A stretch of 64,000 bases of DNA from Mycolicibacterium chubuense NBB4 (lineage in GTDB: Bacteria; Actinomycetota; Actinomycetes; Mycobacteriales; Mycobacteriaceae). Below are positions 18,420 to 27,269 of this stretch, in pieces (within the stretch, counting starts at the first letter, position 1; each line of letters starts with the position of its first letter). A model generated the notes under the pieces. It had not been told where the DNA came from, searched no databases, and worked only from the letters and a program-made list of their open reading frames with translations. The stretch is taken from assembly GCF_000266905.1 (NCBI RefSeq), contig NC_018027.1, positions 372,001-436,000 on the forward strand, read 5' to 3'. The position numbers and the translations under genes were made by a program.

Positions 18420-18477
18420 TGATGATTTCGTCAGAAGCTCTTGACTGAGTGATTCCTCGTATGTGACGATTTCGTCA
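18420..18477. promoter_or_regulatory. paired TetR operators
   Basis: A perfect 6-2-6 inverted repeat TGACGA-TT-TCGTCA lies at 18464-18477. A copy with one mismatch, TGATGA-TT-TCGTCA, lies at 18420-18433. Centres are 44 bp apart. Each site lies near one of the two divergent start codons, which suits control of both transcripts. Confidence 0.75.
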
Positions 18478-18496
18478 GTCAAGTGGAAGGCCGGCC

Positions 18497-19624
18497 ATGA
18501 GAGCTCTCGGCGCACACAACGAACTGCACAGCGAGCACGGCGCCCGCCGTGACGAACATCCCGGGCGCTCACGCAACCCCGTTGTCAAAGTCCGCGACCT
18601 CGCGTGGCTGGAGTTCGAGAAGTCCGACCTCGTGCGCACGGAGGCATTCGCGCGCGCCTTCGGGCTGCAGGTCACGCTGAGGACGCCGGAAGAGCTGCAC
18701 CTGCGCGGAACGGACTCCACCACGCCGTGCGTCCTCGTCCGGCGCGGTGGCGGCAGTCGATTCGCCGGCGTGGCCTTCGCCGCCGCCGACGAGATCGACG
18801 TGTTGCGGCTGGCCGATGTCACCGGCGCGCCGACACGTCCGCTACCCGAAGCGATCGGCGGGCTGTCGGTCGACCTCGTCGACCCCAGTGGGCTGCCGGT
18901 GCGGGTCGTGGCCGGCACTCACGAGCTGGCGACATTGCCTGCCCAGCAACCGCTGACGGTCAATGCCGGCCATGACACCCGGCGGGTCAACGCCACCCAA
19001 CGCCCGCTGCGGGTCCCGGCTCGGGTGCAGCGGCTGGGGCATGTGGTGCTGCAGTCGACGAAGTACCTCCAGAGTCTCAACTGGTACCTCGACAACCTCG
19101 GCATGATCGTCAGCGACTTTCTCTACTTCCCCGGCCAGCGTGACCGCGGGCCGACGATGAGCTTCGTCCGGTGTGACCGCGGCACGACGCCGGCCGACCA
19201 CCACACCCTGGCCATGGCGCTCGGGCCGGCCAACCGCTACGTGCATTCGGCCTACCAGGTCAGCGACCTCGACGCGCTGGCCGCCGGCGGTGAATACCTC
19301 GCTGCCCGAGGTTATTTCCGGTCCTGGGGCATCGGCCGCCACATCCAGGGCAGCCAGATCTTCGACTACTGGCGAGACCCCGACGGGTTCATGGTCGAGC
19401 ACTTCACCGACGGCGACATGTTCGACGACACCCTCGAGCCGGGCTGGGCGCCGTTCACCGCCACGGGTCTCGCGCAGTGGGGCCCGCCGGCCACCAAGGA
19501 TTTCCTGGGCACCAGCCCGCGATCCGCCCGCCACGAAGCGCTGTCGATGATCTCGGCGCTGCGCGACGACAACGAATTCGACGTCCACCGCCTTGTCGGC
19601 CTGCTGAAAGTTGCTGTGTCATGA
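18497..19624 (+). CDS. VOC-family extradiol ring-cleavage dioxygenase-like protein
   Basis: The product is 375 residues, longer than the ~300 of classical BphC. Two vicinal-oxygen-chelate halves are present. In the C-terminal half the likely Fe(II) ligands are His in LGHVVLQ, His in VHSAYQV and Glu in MVEHFTDG, matching the His-His-Glu of type I extradiol enzymes. It probably opens a catechol-type ring with O2. It is the first gene of an operon whose next genes overlap by 4 bases each. An FAH-type hydrolase and an aromatic hydroxylase follow. Confidence 0.85.
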   Translation: MRALGAHNELHSEHGARRDEHPGRSRNPVVKVRDLAWLEFEKSDLVRTEAFARAFGLQVTLRTPEELHLRGTDSTTPCVLVRRGGGSRFAGVAFAAADEIDVLRLADVTGAPTRPLPEAIGGLSVDLVDPSGLPVRVVAGTHELATLPAQQPLTVNAGHDTRRVNATQRPLRVPARVQRLGHVVLQSTKYLQSLNWYLDNLGMIVSDFLYFPGQRDRGPTMSFVRCDRGTTPADHHTLAMALGPANRYVHSAYQVSDLDALAAGGEYLAARGYFRSWGIGRHIQGSQIFDYWRDPDGFMVEHFTDGDMFDDTLEPGWAPFTATGLAQWGPPATKDFLGTSPRSARHEALSMISALRDDNEFDVHRLVGLLKVAVS

Positions 19625-20559
19625 CCATTTCCGTTCTCCGCACCGCCGACTCGTGGTGGGTGCAGACCCCACACGGCGCCGTTCGCATCGGCACTGAGGC
19701 GACCACCACCGCCGGACTGCTCGCCGACCGCGCCGCCATCACCGCTGCGCTGTCCGGCACCGACGCGGTTCCGGTCGAGAGCCTGTCGCTGGTCTCGCCG
19801 TTGACCACGCCGTGCCGGGTCATCGCTCAGATGACCAACTTCGAATCCCACGTCCGCGACGCCGGAATGGACCCCAAGACGGTGCCGCTGACCTTCTTCC
19901 GGAAGTCGTCGGCCTCGATCAGCGGTCCCTCCGACGACATCGTCCGGCCCGGCCACGTCCGGTTCCTCGACTACGAGGTCGAGATCGGGCTCGTGATCGG
20001 CCGCGACGTCCCCGTCGGCACGTCGGTGACCGAGGCCGACCTGCCCGACGTGATCGCGGGGCTGGTGATCACAAACGACGTTTCGGCCCGCGACATCCAG
20101 CTCCCGCAGACCCAGTTCTACGAAGCCAAGTCCTATCCGACGTTCACCCCGGTCGGTCCCGCGCTCGTCCTTCTCGACGCGGCCGAGCTCGCCCGCTTCG
20201 GCGATCTTCGCCTGCGGCTGTCGGTCAACGGCGAACAGCGACAGAACGCGTTGGTGGAGGGCGACATGCTCTACCGGCCCCTGGCGGCTCTGCAGTCCCT
20301 GAGCCGCTTCCAGGACCTCTCGGCCGGCGACCTCATCCTCACCGGAACCCCGGTGGGCACCGCATTGAGCGCACCGGCCAAACCCATCGAGATCCTCGGT
20401 TCGCTGTTGCCGCCCGCACTGAAGTGGAAGGCGTTCTTCAAGCGACAGGCCGCAAACCCGCACTACCTCAAGGCCGGTGACGTCCTCGAGTTGCGGATCG
20501 CGACCGACGACGCTGCGATCGACCTCGGCGTTCAGCGCACCTCGGTGAAGGTGACATGA
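19621..20559 (+). CDS. fumarylacetoacetate hydrolase (FAH) family protein
   Basis: The product is 312 residues from the ATG at 19621 (ATGA overlap). The FAH core is visible: FLDYEVEIGLVIGRD holds the acidic metal ligands, VTNDVSARD (here ITNDVSARD) and the C-terminal GDLILTGTPVGT complete the signature. Family members hydrolyse C-C bonds, decarboxylate or isomerise 1,3-dioxo products of ring cleavage. Its position after an extradiol dioxygenase suggests it processes the ring-opened product. Confidence 0.9.
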   Translation: MTISVLRTADSWWVQTPHGAVRIGTEATTTAGLLADRAAITAALSGTDAVPVESLSLVSPLTTPCRVIAQMTNFESHVRDAGMDPKTVPLTFFRKSSASISGPSDDIVRPGHVRFLDYEVEIGLVIGRDVPVGTSVTEADLPDVIAGLVITNDVSARDIQLPQTQFYEAKSYPTFTPVGPALVLLDAAELARFGDLRLRLSVNGEQRQNALVEGDMLYRPLAALQSLSRFQDLSAGDLILTGTPVGTALSAPAKPIEILGSLLPPALKWKAFFKRQAANPHYLKAGDVLELRIATDDAAIDLGVQRTSVKVT

Positions 20560-22087
20560 CCGAGCGCGTGCCCGTCGTCATCGTCGGCGCGGGCCGACGG
20601 GGGTCACCGCCGCCACGCTGCTCGCGCAGTACGGCATCCGCACGGTCCTGCTCGATCGCTGGGCAGGGGTGTATCCGCAACCTCGCGCCGTGCACCTCGA
20701 CGACGAGGTCTACCGGATCGTCGCGCGGCTGGGCATCGCCGAGGAATTCGCCGCGATCTCACGCCCCGCCCAGGGGCTGCAGCTGCGCGACCGGCGACTC
20801 GAGGTCCTCGCCGAGTTCCGCCGCGAGCCGGCCGCCGGTCGCCACGGCTTCCCGCAAGCCAACATGTTCGACCAGCCGGTGTTCGAAGAGCTGTTGCGCG
20901 CCAACCTCTCTCGCTATCCCGACGCCGAGCTGCGCGGCGACGTCGAAGTCACCGACATCGTGACCACCGGCACCGGCCCGGCGCGCGTCCTCTACACCCG
21001 CCGTGGGGAAGCGCAGCAGGAAACGATCGAGGCTGACTACGTGCTGGGCTGCGACGGCGCCAACAGCATCGTGCGGGACTGCATCGGGTCGACGATGGCG
21101 GATCTGCACTTTCACCAGCGGTGGCTGGTCGTCGACATCGCCACCGCGGCTGATCTTCAGCAGTGGGACGGCGTGCACCAGGTCTGCGACCCGGCGCGGG
21201 CAGGCACCTACATGCGGATCGGAAAGACCCGGTACCGGTGGGAGTTTCGGCTGCTCCCGGGTGAAACCGCCGCCACGTTCGGCAGTGTGGCGAAACTGAA
21301 GCCGCTGATCGCGCCGTGGACGGCGGGTGTCCCCGACGCCGCGCTGGAGCTGGTCCGGGTGGCCGAGTACACGTTCCGCGCTCAGCTCGCCGATCGCTGG
21401 CGGCGCCGCAACGTGTTTCTGCTCGGCGACGCCGCCCACCTGACCCCACCGTTCGTCGGCCAGGGTATGTGCGCCGGCCTGCGCGACGCGATGAACCTGG
21501 CGTGGAAGCTCGCTTCCGTGCTCGCGGCCGGACTGCCCGACGACGTCCTCGACAGCTACGAATGCGAGCGAAAGCCGCACGCCCGCTTCATGATCGGAAT
21601 GGCGCTCGGTATGGGACTGGCCATGACGGCGGGCGGCAGGGCCGGCGACCTGGCCCGACGACTGATCGTTCCCCATGTCTGCACCATCCCTCTTATCCGC
21701 CGGAAGGTGTTCGACCCGGCAACTCCCAAACTGCGCCGCTCCGCGCTGGTCATCCCCGCCCGCCGAATAGGCGACCTCGCCGGCACGCTGTGCCCGAACC
21801 CGGTGCTGGGCAACGGGCAGCGCCTCGACACCGAAATCGGCGACGGCTTCGCGGTGCTGACCACCACGAACCCCGGTCCGGCCGACCGTGCCGCCGTCAC
21901 CGGGCGCGGGGCACGACTGGTACACGTCGAGCCGGGCAGCCCGCTCGCGGAGTGGCTGCGGCACGGGCGGGCGACGGCCGCGGTGATCCGCCCCGACCAC
22001 ACGGTCCTGTGCGCCGGTCGAGACCTCCGCCGCGTCTGCGAGGCCCTGCCGCATTTCACCGTGCGGGCGCCCCTCCGCCGCGACTGA
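20556..22087 (+). pseudogene. FAD-dependent aromatic monooxygenase (MhpA-like), frameshifted near the N-terminus
   Basis: The start at 20556 (ATGA overlap) gives TERVPVVIVGAG, then the frame is lost. Reading one base shifted from about 20595 gives TGVTAATLLAQYGIRT and continues to 22087. A single C appears to be missing between 20594 and 20595 (GGC-CGACG where GGC-CCG-ACG encodes the GAGPTG dinucleotide-binding motif). Restored, the protein would be about 510 residues, with the second FAD motif at LLGDAAHLTPPFVGQG. It belongs to the PHBH/MhpA/PobA-type flavin hydroxylases and would supply the hydroxylated substrate to the ring-cleavage enzyme. It is either a real pseudogene or a sequencing error. 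Confidence 0.85.
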
Positions 22088-22152
22088 CGTCCGGCACTCG
22101 TCACCTGCCGTTGGCCTGATGCTCAGTGTCGCGTAGCGGTTCGCTCATCCCG

Positions 22153-22170
22153 ACTGCCTAGAGAGGCAGT
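22153..22170 (+). promoter_or_regulatory. hairpin covering the udgA ribosome binding site
   Basis: ACTGCCT-AGAG-AGGCAGT forms a perfect 7-bp stem with a 4-base loop and ends directly before the ATG at 22171. The only Shine-Dalgarno-like run (AGAGAGG) lies in the loop and 3' stem. Confidence 0.45.
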
Positions 22171-23511
22171 ATGCGATGCACCGTCTTCGGCACCGGCTAC
22201 CTCGGCGCGACTCATGCCGCCGGAATGGCCGAACTGGGCCACGAGGTCATCGGCGTCGACATCGACCCGGGCAAGATCGCCAAACTGGCCGGCGGCGACG
22301 TCCCGTTCTACGAACCCGGTCTGCGAGAGATGTTGCAGCGCAACCTCGACACCGGCCGACTGCGCTTCACCACCGACTACGCCGAGGCGGCCGACTTCGC
22401 CGACGTGCACTTCCTCGGGGTCGGCACCCCGCAGAAGAAGGGTGAGTACGGGGCCGACCTGCGGCATGTGTACGCGGTGATCGACACGCTGGTGCCGCTG
22501 CTGCGGCGACCGTCGGTGATCGTCGGCAAGTCCACGGTGCCCGTCGGCACGGCCGCCGAACTGTGCGATCGCGCCGCCCGGCTCGCGCCCGAGGGCGTCG
22601 GTGTCGAGGTGGCGTGGAATCCGGAGTTCCTGCGCGAAGGCTTCGCCGTCCACGACACCCTGCATCCCGACCGCATCGTTTTTGGCGTGCAGCCGGATTC
22701 ACAGTTCGCCGAGGCCGCGCTTCGGGAGCTGTATGCACCGCTGCTCGCCGCCGGCGTCCCGTTCCTGCGCACCGATCTGCAGACCGCCGAGCTGGTGAAG
22801 GTGTCGGCCAACGCTTTTCTGGCGACCAAGATCTCGTTCATCAACGCGATCTCGGAGGTGTGCGAGGCCGTCGACGCCGACATCACGCTGCTGGCCGACG
22901 CGCTGGGCTACGACGCCCGCATCGGCCGGCGATTCCTCAACGCCGGCCTCGGTTTCGGCGGTGGGTGCCTGCCCAAGGACATCCGGGCGTTCATGGCCCG
23001 CGCGGGTGAACTCGGCGCCAACCACGCGCTGACCTTCCTGCGGGAGGTCGACAGCATCAACATGCGCCGCCGCACCCGCATGGTCGAGCTGGCCACCAGA
23101 GCCTGCGGGGGCTCGCTGCTGGGCGCCAACGTCGCCGTCCTCGGCGCGGCGTTCAAGCCCGAGTCCGACGACGTCCGCGACTCACCCGCGCTCAACGTGG
23201 CCGGCTTGCTGCAACTCAACGGCGCCACCGTCAACGTCTACGACCCCAAGGCGATGGAGAACTCCCGCCGCGTGTTCCCGACGCTGAACTACTCGACGTC
23301 GGCGGTCGAGGCCTGCGAGCGGGCCGACGCGGTCCTCGTTCTCACCGAGTGGGCCGAGTTCGTCGACCTCGACCCCGCAGTGCTCGCGGACACGGTGCGC
23401 GCGAAAGTCGTTGTCGACGGCCGGAACTGTCTGGACGTGTCGCGGTGGCAGCGAGCCGGATGGCGTGTGCACTCGCTCGGCCGTCCTTCGCTGGGGCCTG
23501 CCGCGGCGTAG
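22171..23511 (+). CDS. udgA: UDP-glucose 6-dehydrogenase
   Basis: The product is 446 residues, full length. The N-terminal Rossmann motif is FGTGYLGATHAAG. The catalytic segment GFGGGCLPKDI has the nucleophilic Cys266. The C-terminal UDP-binding domain contains LGAAFKPESDDVRDSPA. It oxidises UDP-glucose twice with NAD+ to UDP-glucuronate for polysaccharide or glycolipid synthesis. The gene matches Rv0322, which follows dcd in M. tuberculosis; here the aromatic operon lies in between. Confidence 0.93.
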   Translation: MRCTVFGTGYLGATHAAGMAELGHEVIGVDIDPGKIAKLAGGDVPFYEPGLREMLQRNLDTGRLRFTTDYAEAADFADVHFLGVGTPQKKGEYGADLRHVYAVIDTLVPLLRRPSVIVGKSTVPVGTAAELCDRAARLAPEGVGVEVAWNPEFLREGFAVHDTLHPDRIVFGVQPDSQFAEAALRELYAPLLAAGVPFLRTDLQTAELVKVSANAFLATKISFINAISEVCEAVDADITLLADALGYDARIGRRFLNAGLGFGGGCLPKDIRAFMARAGELGANHALTFLREVDSINMRRRTRMVELATRACGGSLLGANVAVLGAAFKPESDDVRDSPALNVAGLLQLNGATVNVYDPKAMENSRRVFPTLNYSTSAVEACERADAVLVLTEWAEFVDLDPAVLADTVRAKVVVDGRNCLDVSRWQRAGWRVHSLGRPSLGPAAA

Positions 23512-23521
23512 CGTCGCGCGC

Positions 23522-23845
23522 ATGACCGTCTACGCCTTGAACCTGTTCGACATCGCCAGCCGGGACGAATACCGCGCCTACTCGAAACGTTCACCACAGG
23601 AGGTCGCCAAACACGGTGGCCGGGTGGTCGCGCTCGGGCGGTTCCGCGAGTCGGTCACCGGGGACGTCGAACCGCGCACGGTGCTGATCCTCGTCGAGTG
23701 GGACTCCAAGGAAGCGTTCGACAGCTATTGCAACGACCCCGAGCTCGCTGACCTGCACGCCCACCGGGAGAACGGGGCGTCGTCCTACATCTGGCATCTG
23801 TTCGACCGGTTGGACGACTTGCGTCCCCTGCTTAAGCTCGAGTGA
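23522..23845 (+). CDS. DUF1330 family small protein
   Basis: The product is 107 residues from the ATG at 23522. It has the ferredoxin-like dimeric alpha-beta-barrel pattern of DUF1330: YALNLFDIASRDEYRAY at the start, GGRVVALGRF, and LILVEWDSKEAFDSYCNDPE. Members are uncharacterised; some may be small monooxygenase- or isomerase-like. Its stop overlaps the P450 start in TGATG, so the two genes are likely co-translated. Confidence 0.8.
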   Translation: MTVYALNLFDIASRDEYRAYSKRSPQEVAKHGGRVVALGRFRESVTGDVEPRTVLILVEWDSKEAFDSYCNDPELADLHAHRENGASSYIWHLFDRLDDLRPLLKLE

Positions 23846-25176
23846 TGGCAGCACAACGTCTCCGTCATCGCGTCCGGTGGCTGGCCCTGCACGGCGTGGT
23901 GCGCGGACTGTCCGCGATCGGCACACGACGCGGCGGTGATCCGCAGGCCCGGTTGATCGCCGATCCCGCCGTGCGGGCGAATCCCGCCGCGTTCGCCGAC
24001 GAACTGCGTGGTCGCGGTCCGGTGGTCCGCTGCCGCGCGGTGTACATGACGTTCGACCACGCCGTCGCCAACGAGATCCTGCGCTCGGACGACTTCCGGG
24101 TATCGGCGCTCGGCGCAGGACTGCCGGCGCCGCTGCGCTGGATCAACCAGAAGACCGATCCCGGGCTGCTGCATCCGATCGAGCCGCCGTCGCTGCTGTC
24201 GATCGAACCGCCCGACCACACCCGATGCCGCAAACTCGTGTCGTCGGTATTCACCACGCGGGCCGTGACCGCGTTGCGCGACCGGGTCCAGCAGACCGCC
24301 GATGAGCTGCTCGACCAGCTCGACGCCGAGGCGGGCGTGGTGGATGTGGTCGCGAAGTACTGTTCACAGCTTCCGGTCGCGGTGATCAGCGACATCCTCG
24401 GGGTTCCCGAGGCCGACCGCCAGCAGATCCTGCGCTTCGGTGAACTGGCCGCGCCCAGCCTCGACATCGGGCTGTCGTGGCAGCAGTACATGCAGGTGCA
24501 CCAGGGCATCGCCGGGTTCAACGCCTGGCTCGCCGAGCACCTGGAGTACCTGCGCCGCAATCCCGGCGACGACCTGATGAGCCAGCTGATCCAGGCCAGC
24601 CACGACTCGGAGGAAGGCGCGCGGCTGTCGGAGCGCGAACTGCAGGCCACCGCGGGTCTGGTACTGGCCGCGGGCTTCGAGACCACGGTGAACCTGCTGG
24701 GCAACGGCATCCGGATGCTGCTGGACCACCCCGAGCACCTGGACACCCTGGCGGCCCGTCCGGAGCTGTGGCCGAACGCGGTGGAGGAGATCCTGCGGCT
24801 GGATTCCCCGGTGCAGATGAGCGCCCGCTTCGCGCGCCGGGACGTCGACATCGCGGGCACGCGGATCGGCCGCGGCGAGCTCGTGGTGCTGCACCTCGCG
24901 GGCGCGAACCGCGACCCGAAGGTCTTCACCGATCCGCACCGGTTCGACATCGAGCGCGACAACGCGGGCAAGCATCTCTCGTTCTCCGGGGGCAGGCATT
25001 TCTGTCTCGGTGCGGCACTGGCCCGCGCCGAGGGCGAGGTCGGCCTGCGCACGTTCTTCGAGCGCTATCCCGGTGCCCGGTTGGCCGGTGAGGGACACCG
25101 GCGCGACACCCGCGTGTTGCGGGGGTGGTCAACATTACCGATCACGCTTGGGACGGCACGCGCCGCGCTAGCGTGA
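23845..25176 (+). CDS. cytochrome P450
   Basis: The product is 443 residues from the ATG at 23845 (a GTG at 23842 is in frame). P450 marks are all present: I-helix AGFETTVNLLG, ExxR in EEILRLDSP, and heme loop FSGGRHFCLG with the thiolate Cys387. It is a soluble, class I bacterial P450 that needs ferredoxin and ferredoxin reductase. No ferredoxin gene lies nearby. Substrate class cannot be inferred. It forms a run with the DUF1330 gene and precedes an MDMPI-family gene by 4 bases. Confidence 0.93.
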   Translation: MAAQRLRHRVRWLALHGVVRGLSAIGTRRGGDPQARLIADPAVRANPAAFADELRGRGPVVRCRAVYMTFDHAVANEILRSDDFRVSALGAGLPAPLRWINQKTDPGLLHPIEPPSLLSIEPPDHTRCRKLVSSVFTTRAVTALRDRVQQTADELLDQLDAEAGVVDVVAKYCSQLPVAVISDILGVPEADRQQILRFGELAAPSLDIGLSWQQYMQVHQGIAGFNAWLAEHLEYLRRNPGDDLMSQLIQASHDSEEGARLSERELQATAGLVLAAGFETTVNLLGNGIRMLLDHPEHLDTLAARPELWPNAVEEILRLDSPVQMSARFARRDVDIAGTRIGRGELVVLHLAGANRDPKVFTDPHRFDIERDNAGKHLSFSGGRHFCLGAALARAEGEVGLRTFFERYPGARLAGEGHRRDTRVLRGWSTLPITLGTARAALA

Positions 25177-25180
25177 CTGT

Positions 25181-25927
25181 GTGGACTTCCGAGCAGCGCT
25201 GCTCGAGCAGACTCGAGCATTCGGTGACCTGATCCGGTCGGGAGACCCTGCGACGCCCGTCCCGACGTGCGGCGACTGGAACCTCCGGCAGCTCTTCCGG
25301 CACGTGGGACGCGGAAACCGTTGGGCCGCACAGATCGTCCTCGAGCGGCGCAACGAACCGCTGGATCCGCGCGAGGTCCGCGACGGCAGGCCCCCCGACG
25401 ATATGGACGCCGCGATCGCCTGGCTCGACGACGGGGCGCAGCAGATCATCGACGCCGTCGACCGCGTCGGTTCCGACGCCCGCATCTGGACGTTCAACGG
25501 GCCCAGGCCGGCGGGGTGGTGGCTTCGGCGGCGCCTGCACGAGGTGACGGTGCACCGCGCCGACGCCGCGCAGGCGCTGGGCGTGGAGTTCGAGCTGCCG
25601 CCCGAGCTCGCCGCCGACTGCCTCAGCGAGTGGATCGAACTGGCGTGCGCGGGCGGGCGGCGGCCTGCGGCTCTGGACCTCGACCGGTCCATTCATCTGC
25701 ACGCCACCGAGGAGCAACTCGGTCCGACTGGTGAGTGGACGATCACCCACGACGAGGACGGCCTGTGGTGGTCGCACAACCATGGCAAGGGCAGCGTCGC
25801 GTTGCGCGGACCCGCACAACAGCTGCTGCTGGTCGCCGTCCGGCGCAAGAGCGCGGTCGACGCCGGGCTCGAGGTGTTGGGCGACGCCGCGGTGTGGGAC
25901 GACTGGTTGCAGCGCACGCCGTTCTGA
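25181..25927 (+). CDS. maleylpyruvate isomerase (MDMPI)-family mycothiol-dependent protein
   Basis: The product is 248 residues from the GTG at 25181. The N-terminal DinB-like helical bundle has PTCGDWNLRQLFRHVGRGNRW and a second metal-binding His in LHEVTVHRADAAQ. The C-terminal MDMPI_C-type domain contains TITHDEDGLWW. Family enzymes use mycothiol and a divalent metal for isomerisation or thiol transfer. The true substrate here is not known. The gene follows the P450 closely. Confidence 0.8.
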   Translation: MDFRAALLEQTRAFGDLIRSGDPATPVPTCGDWNLRQLFRHVGRGNRWAAQIVLERRNEPLDPREVRDGRPPDDMDAAIAWLDDGAQQIIDAVDRVGSDARIWTFNGPRPAGWWLRRRLHEVTVHRADAAQALGVEFELPPELAADCLSEWIELACAGGRRPAALDLDRSIHLHATEEQLGPTGEWTITHDEDGLWWSHNHGKGSVALRGPAQQLLLVAVRRKSAVDAGLEVLGDAAVWDDWLQRTPF

Positions 25928-25973
25928 GTGGCTCGCCGTCGCCGCGCAGAGCAACCGCCTATGCTTCGCGAAC

Positions 25974-26342
25974 ATGACCACTTCCGAGATGGCCACCGTC
26001 CTCGCCTGGCACGACGCGCTGAACGCCGGCGACATCGACACGCTGTTGCGGCTGTCCAGCGACGACATCGAGATCGGTGACGCGCACGGTGCGGGCCAGG
26101 GACACGTAGCCCTGCGGGACTGGGCGCAGAGCCTGGGCGCCACCGTCGAAGCAGGCCGCATCTACGTCAACGACGGCGTGGTGGTCGTCGAGGAACGCAT
26201 CACCTCGCCGGCAGGGGAGTCGAGGTCGGCGGCCTCGGCGTTCCGGGTGGTGCACGACCATGTGACGTCGGTGTTCCGGCACGATGACCTGGCGGCCGCA
26301 CTGGCCGCCACCGAACTGACCGAAGCCGATCTGACCGGCTGA
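25974..26342 (+). CDS. NTF2-like (SnoaL) domain protein
   Basis: The product is 122 residues from the ATG at 25974. The cone-shaped NTF2-like pattern is seen in [42 protein letters not shown] and [17 protein letters not shown]. Such proteins bind small molecules or act as isomerases or hydrolases. The stop overlaps the rmlA start (TGATG), so the genes are probably translated together. Confidence 0.8.
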   Translation: MTTSEMATVLAWHDALNAGDIDTLLRLSSDDIEIGDAHGAGQGHVALRDWAQSLGATVEAGRIYVNDGVVVVEERITSPAGESRSAASAFRVVHDHVTSVFRHDDLAAALAATELTEADLTG

Positions 26343-27204
26343 TGCGCGGGATCATCCTGGCGGGCGGGTCGGGCACCCGGCTCTACCCGATCACGATGGG
26401 TACCAGCAAGCAGCTGCTGCCGGTCTACGACAAGCCGTTGATCTACTACCCGCTGTCCACTCTGATCATGGCCGGGATCCGCGACATCCTGGTGATCACC
26501 ACCGCCCACGACGCGCCCAACTTCCACCGATTGCTCGGCGACGGATCGGATCTGGCATCAACCTGAGCTACGCCGTCCAGGACCGGCCCGAGGGTTTGGC
26601 GCAGGCCTTCGTCATCGGCGCCGACCATATCGGCTTCGACACCGTTGCTCTTGTCCTGGGCGACAACGTGTTCTACGGCCCGGGTCTCGGGACTAGCCTG
26701 CGCCGCTTCCAAAACGTCTGTGGGGGAGCGATTTTCGCCTACTGGGTGGCCGACCCGTCGGCCTACGGTGTCGTCGAGTTCGCCGCCGACGGCTCGGCGT
26801 TGTCGCTTCAGGAGAAACCCGCCACCCCGAAGTCGCACTACGCCGTGCCCGGACTGTACTTCTACGACAACGACGTCGTCGACATCGCCCGCTCACTGCA
26901 CAAGTCGCCTCGGGGCGAGTACGAGATCACCGAGATCAACCAGTGTTACCTCGATCAGGGCAGGCTCAGCGTGGAAGTGCTCGCCCGGGGCACCGCATGG
27001 CTGGACACCGGGACGTTCGACTCACTGCTTGACGCCAGCGACTACGTCCGCACCCTCGAACGCAGACAGGGCCTGAAGATCAGCGTGCCCGAAGAGGCGG
27101 CGTGGCGGGTCGGGTTCATCGACGACGACCAGCTCGCCGCGCGGGCGCACACGCTGCTGAAGTCCGGCTACGGCGCCTATCTGCTGCAACTGCTCGAACG
27201 CTGA
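26342..27204 (+). pseudogene. rmlA: glucose-1-phosphate thymidylyltransferase RmlA, frameshifted as sequenced
   Basis: The N-terminal part ([18 protein letters not shown], the nucleotide-binding loop) runs from 26342 and stops early at 26566. The rest, [19 protein letters not shown] onward, is in the next frame to 27204. One G appears to be missing at 26554/26555 (CTGGCATC where CTG-GGC-ATC would encode LGI). Restored length is 287 residues, as expected for the family. RmlA makes dTDP-glucose, the first step to dTDP-rhamnose needed for the arabinogalactan linker. It is essential in mycobacteria by established work, so a sequencing error is more likely than true loss. Confidence 0.92.
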
Positions 27205-27221
27205 CGCGTCGCGGCCCGCGA

Positions 27222-27251
27222 CGCCGGAACGGATGGTCGGCCGTTCCGGCG
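27222..27251. terminator. bidirectional hairpin terminator between rmlA and the collagen-like gene
   Basis: CGCCGGAACGG-ATGGTCGG-CCGTTCCGGCG forms a perfect 11-bp stem with an 8-base loop between two convergent genes. No T-run follows, as is common in mycobacteria. Confidence 0.65.
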
Positions 27252-27269
27252 CCACGGCGCTCACGTGGT

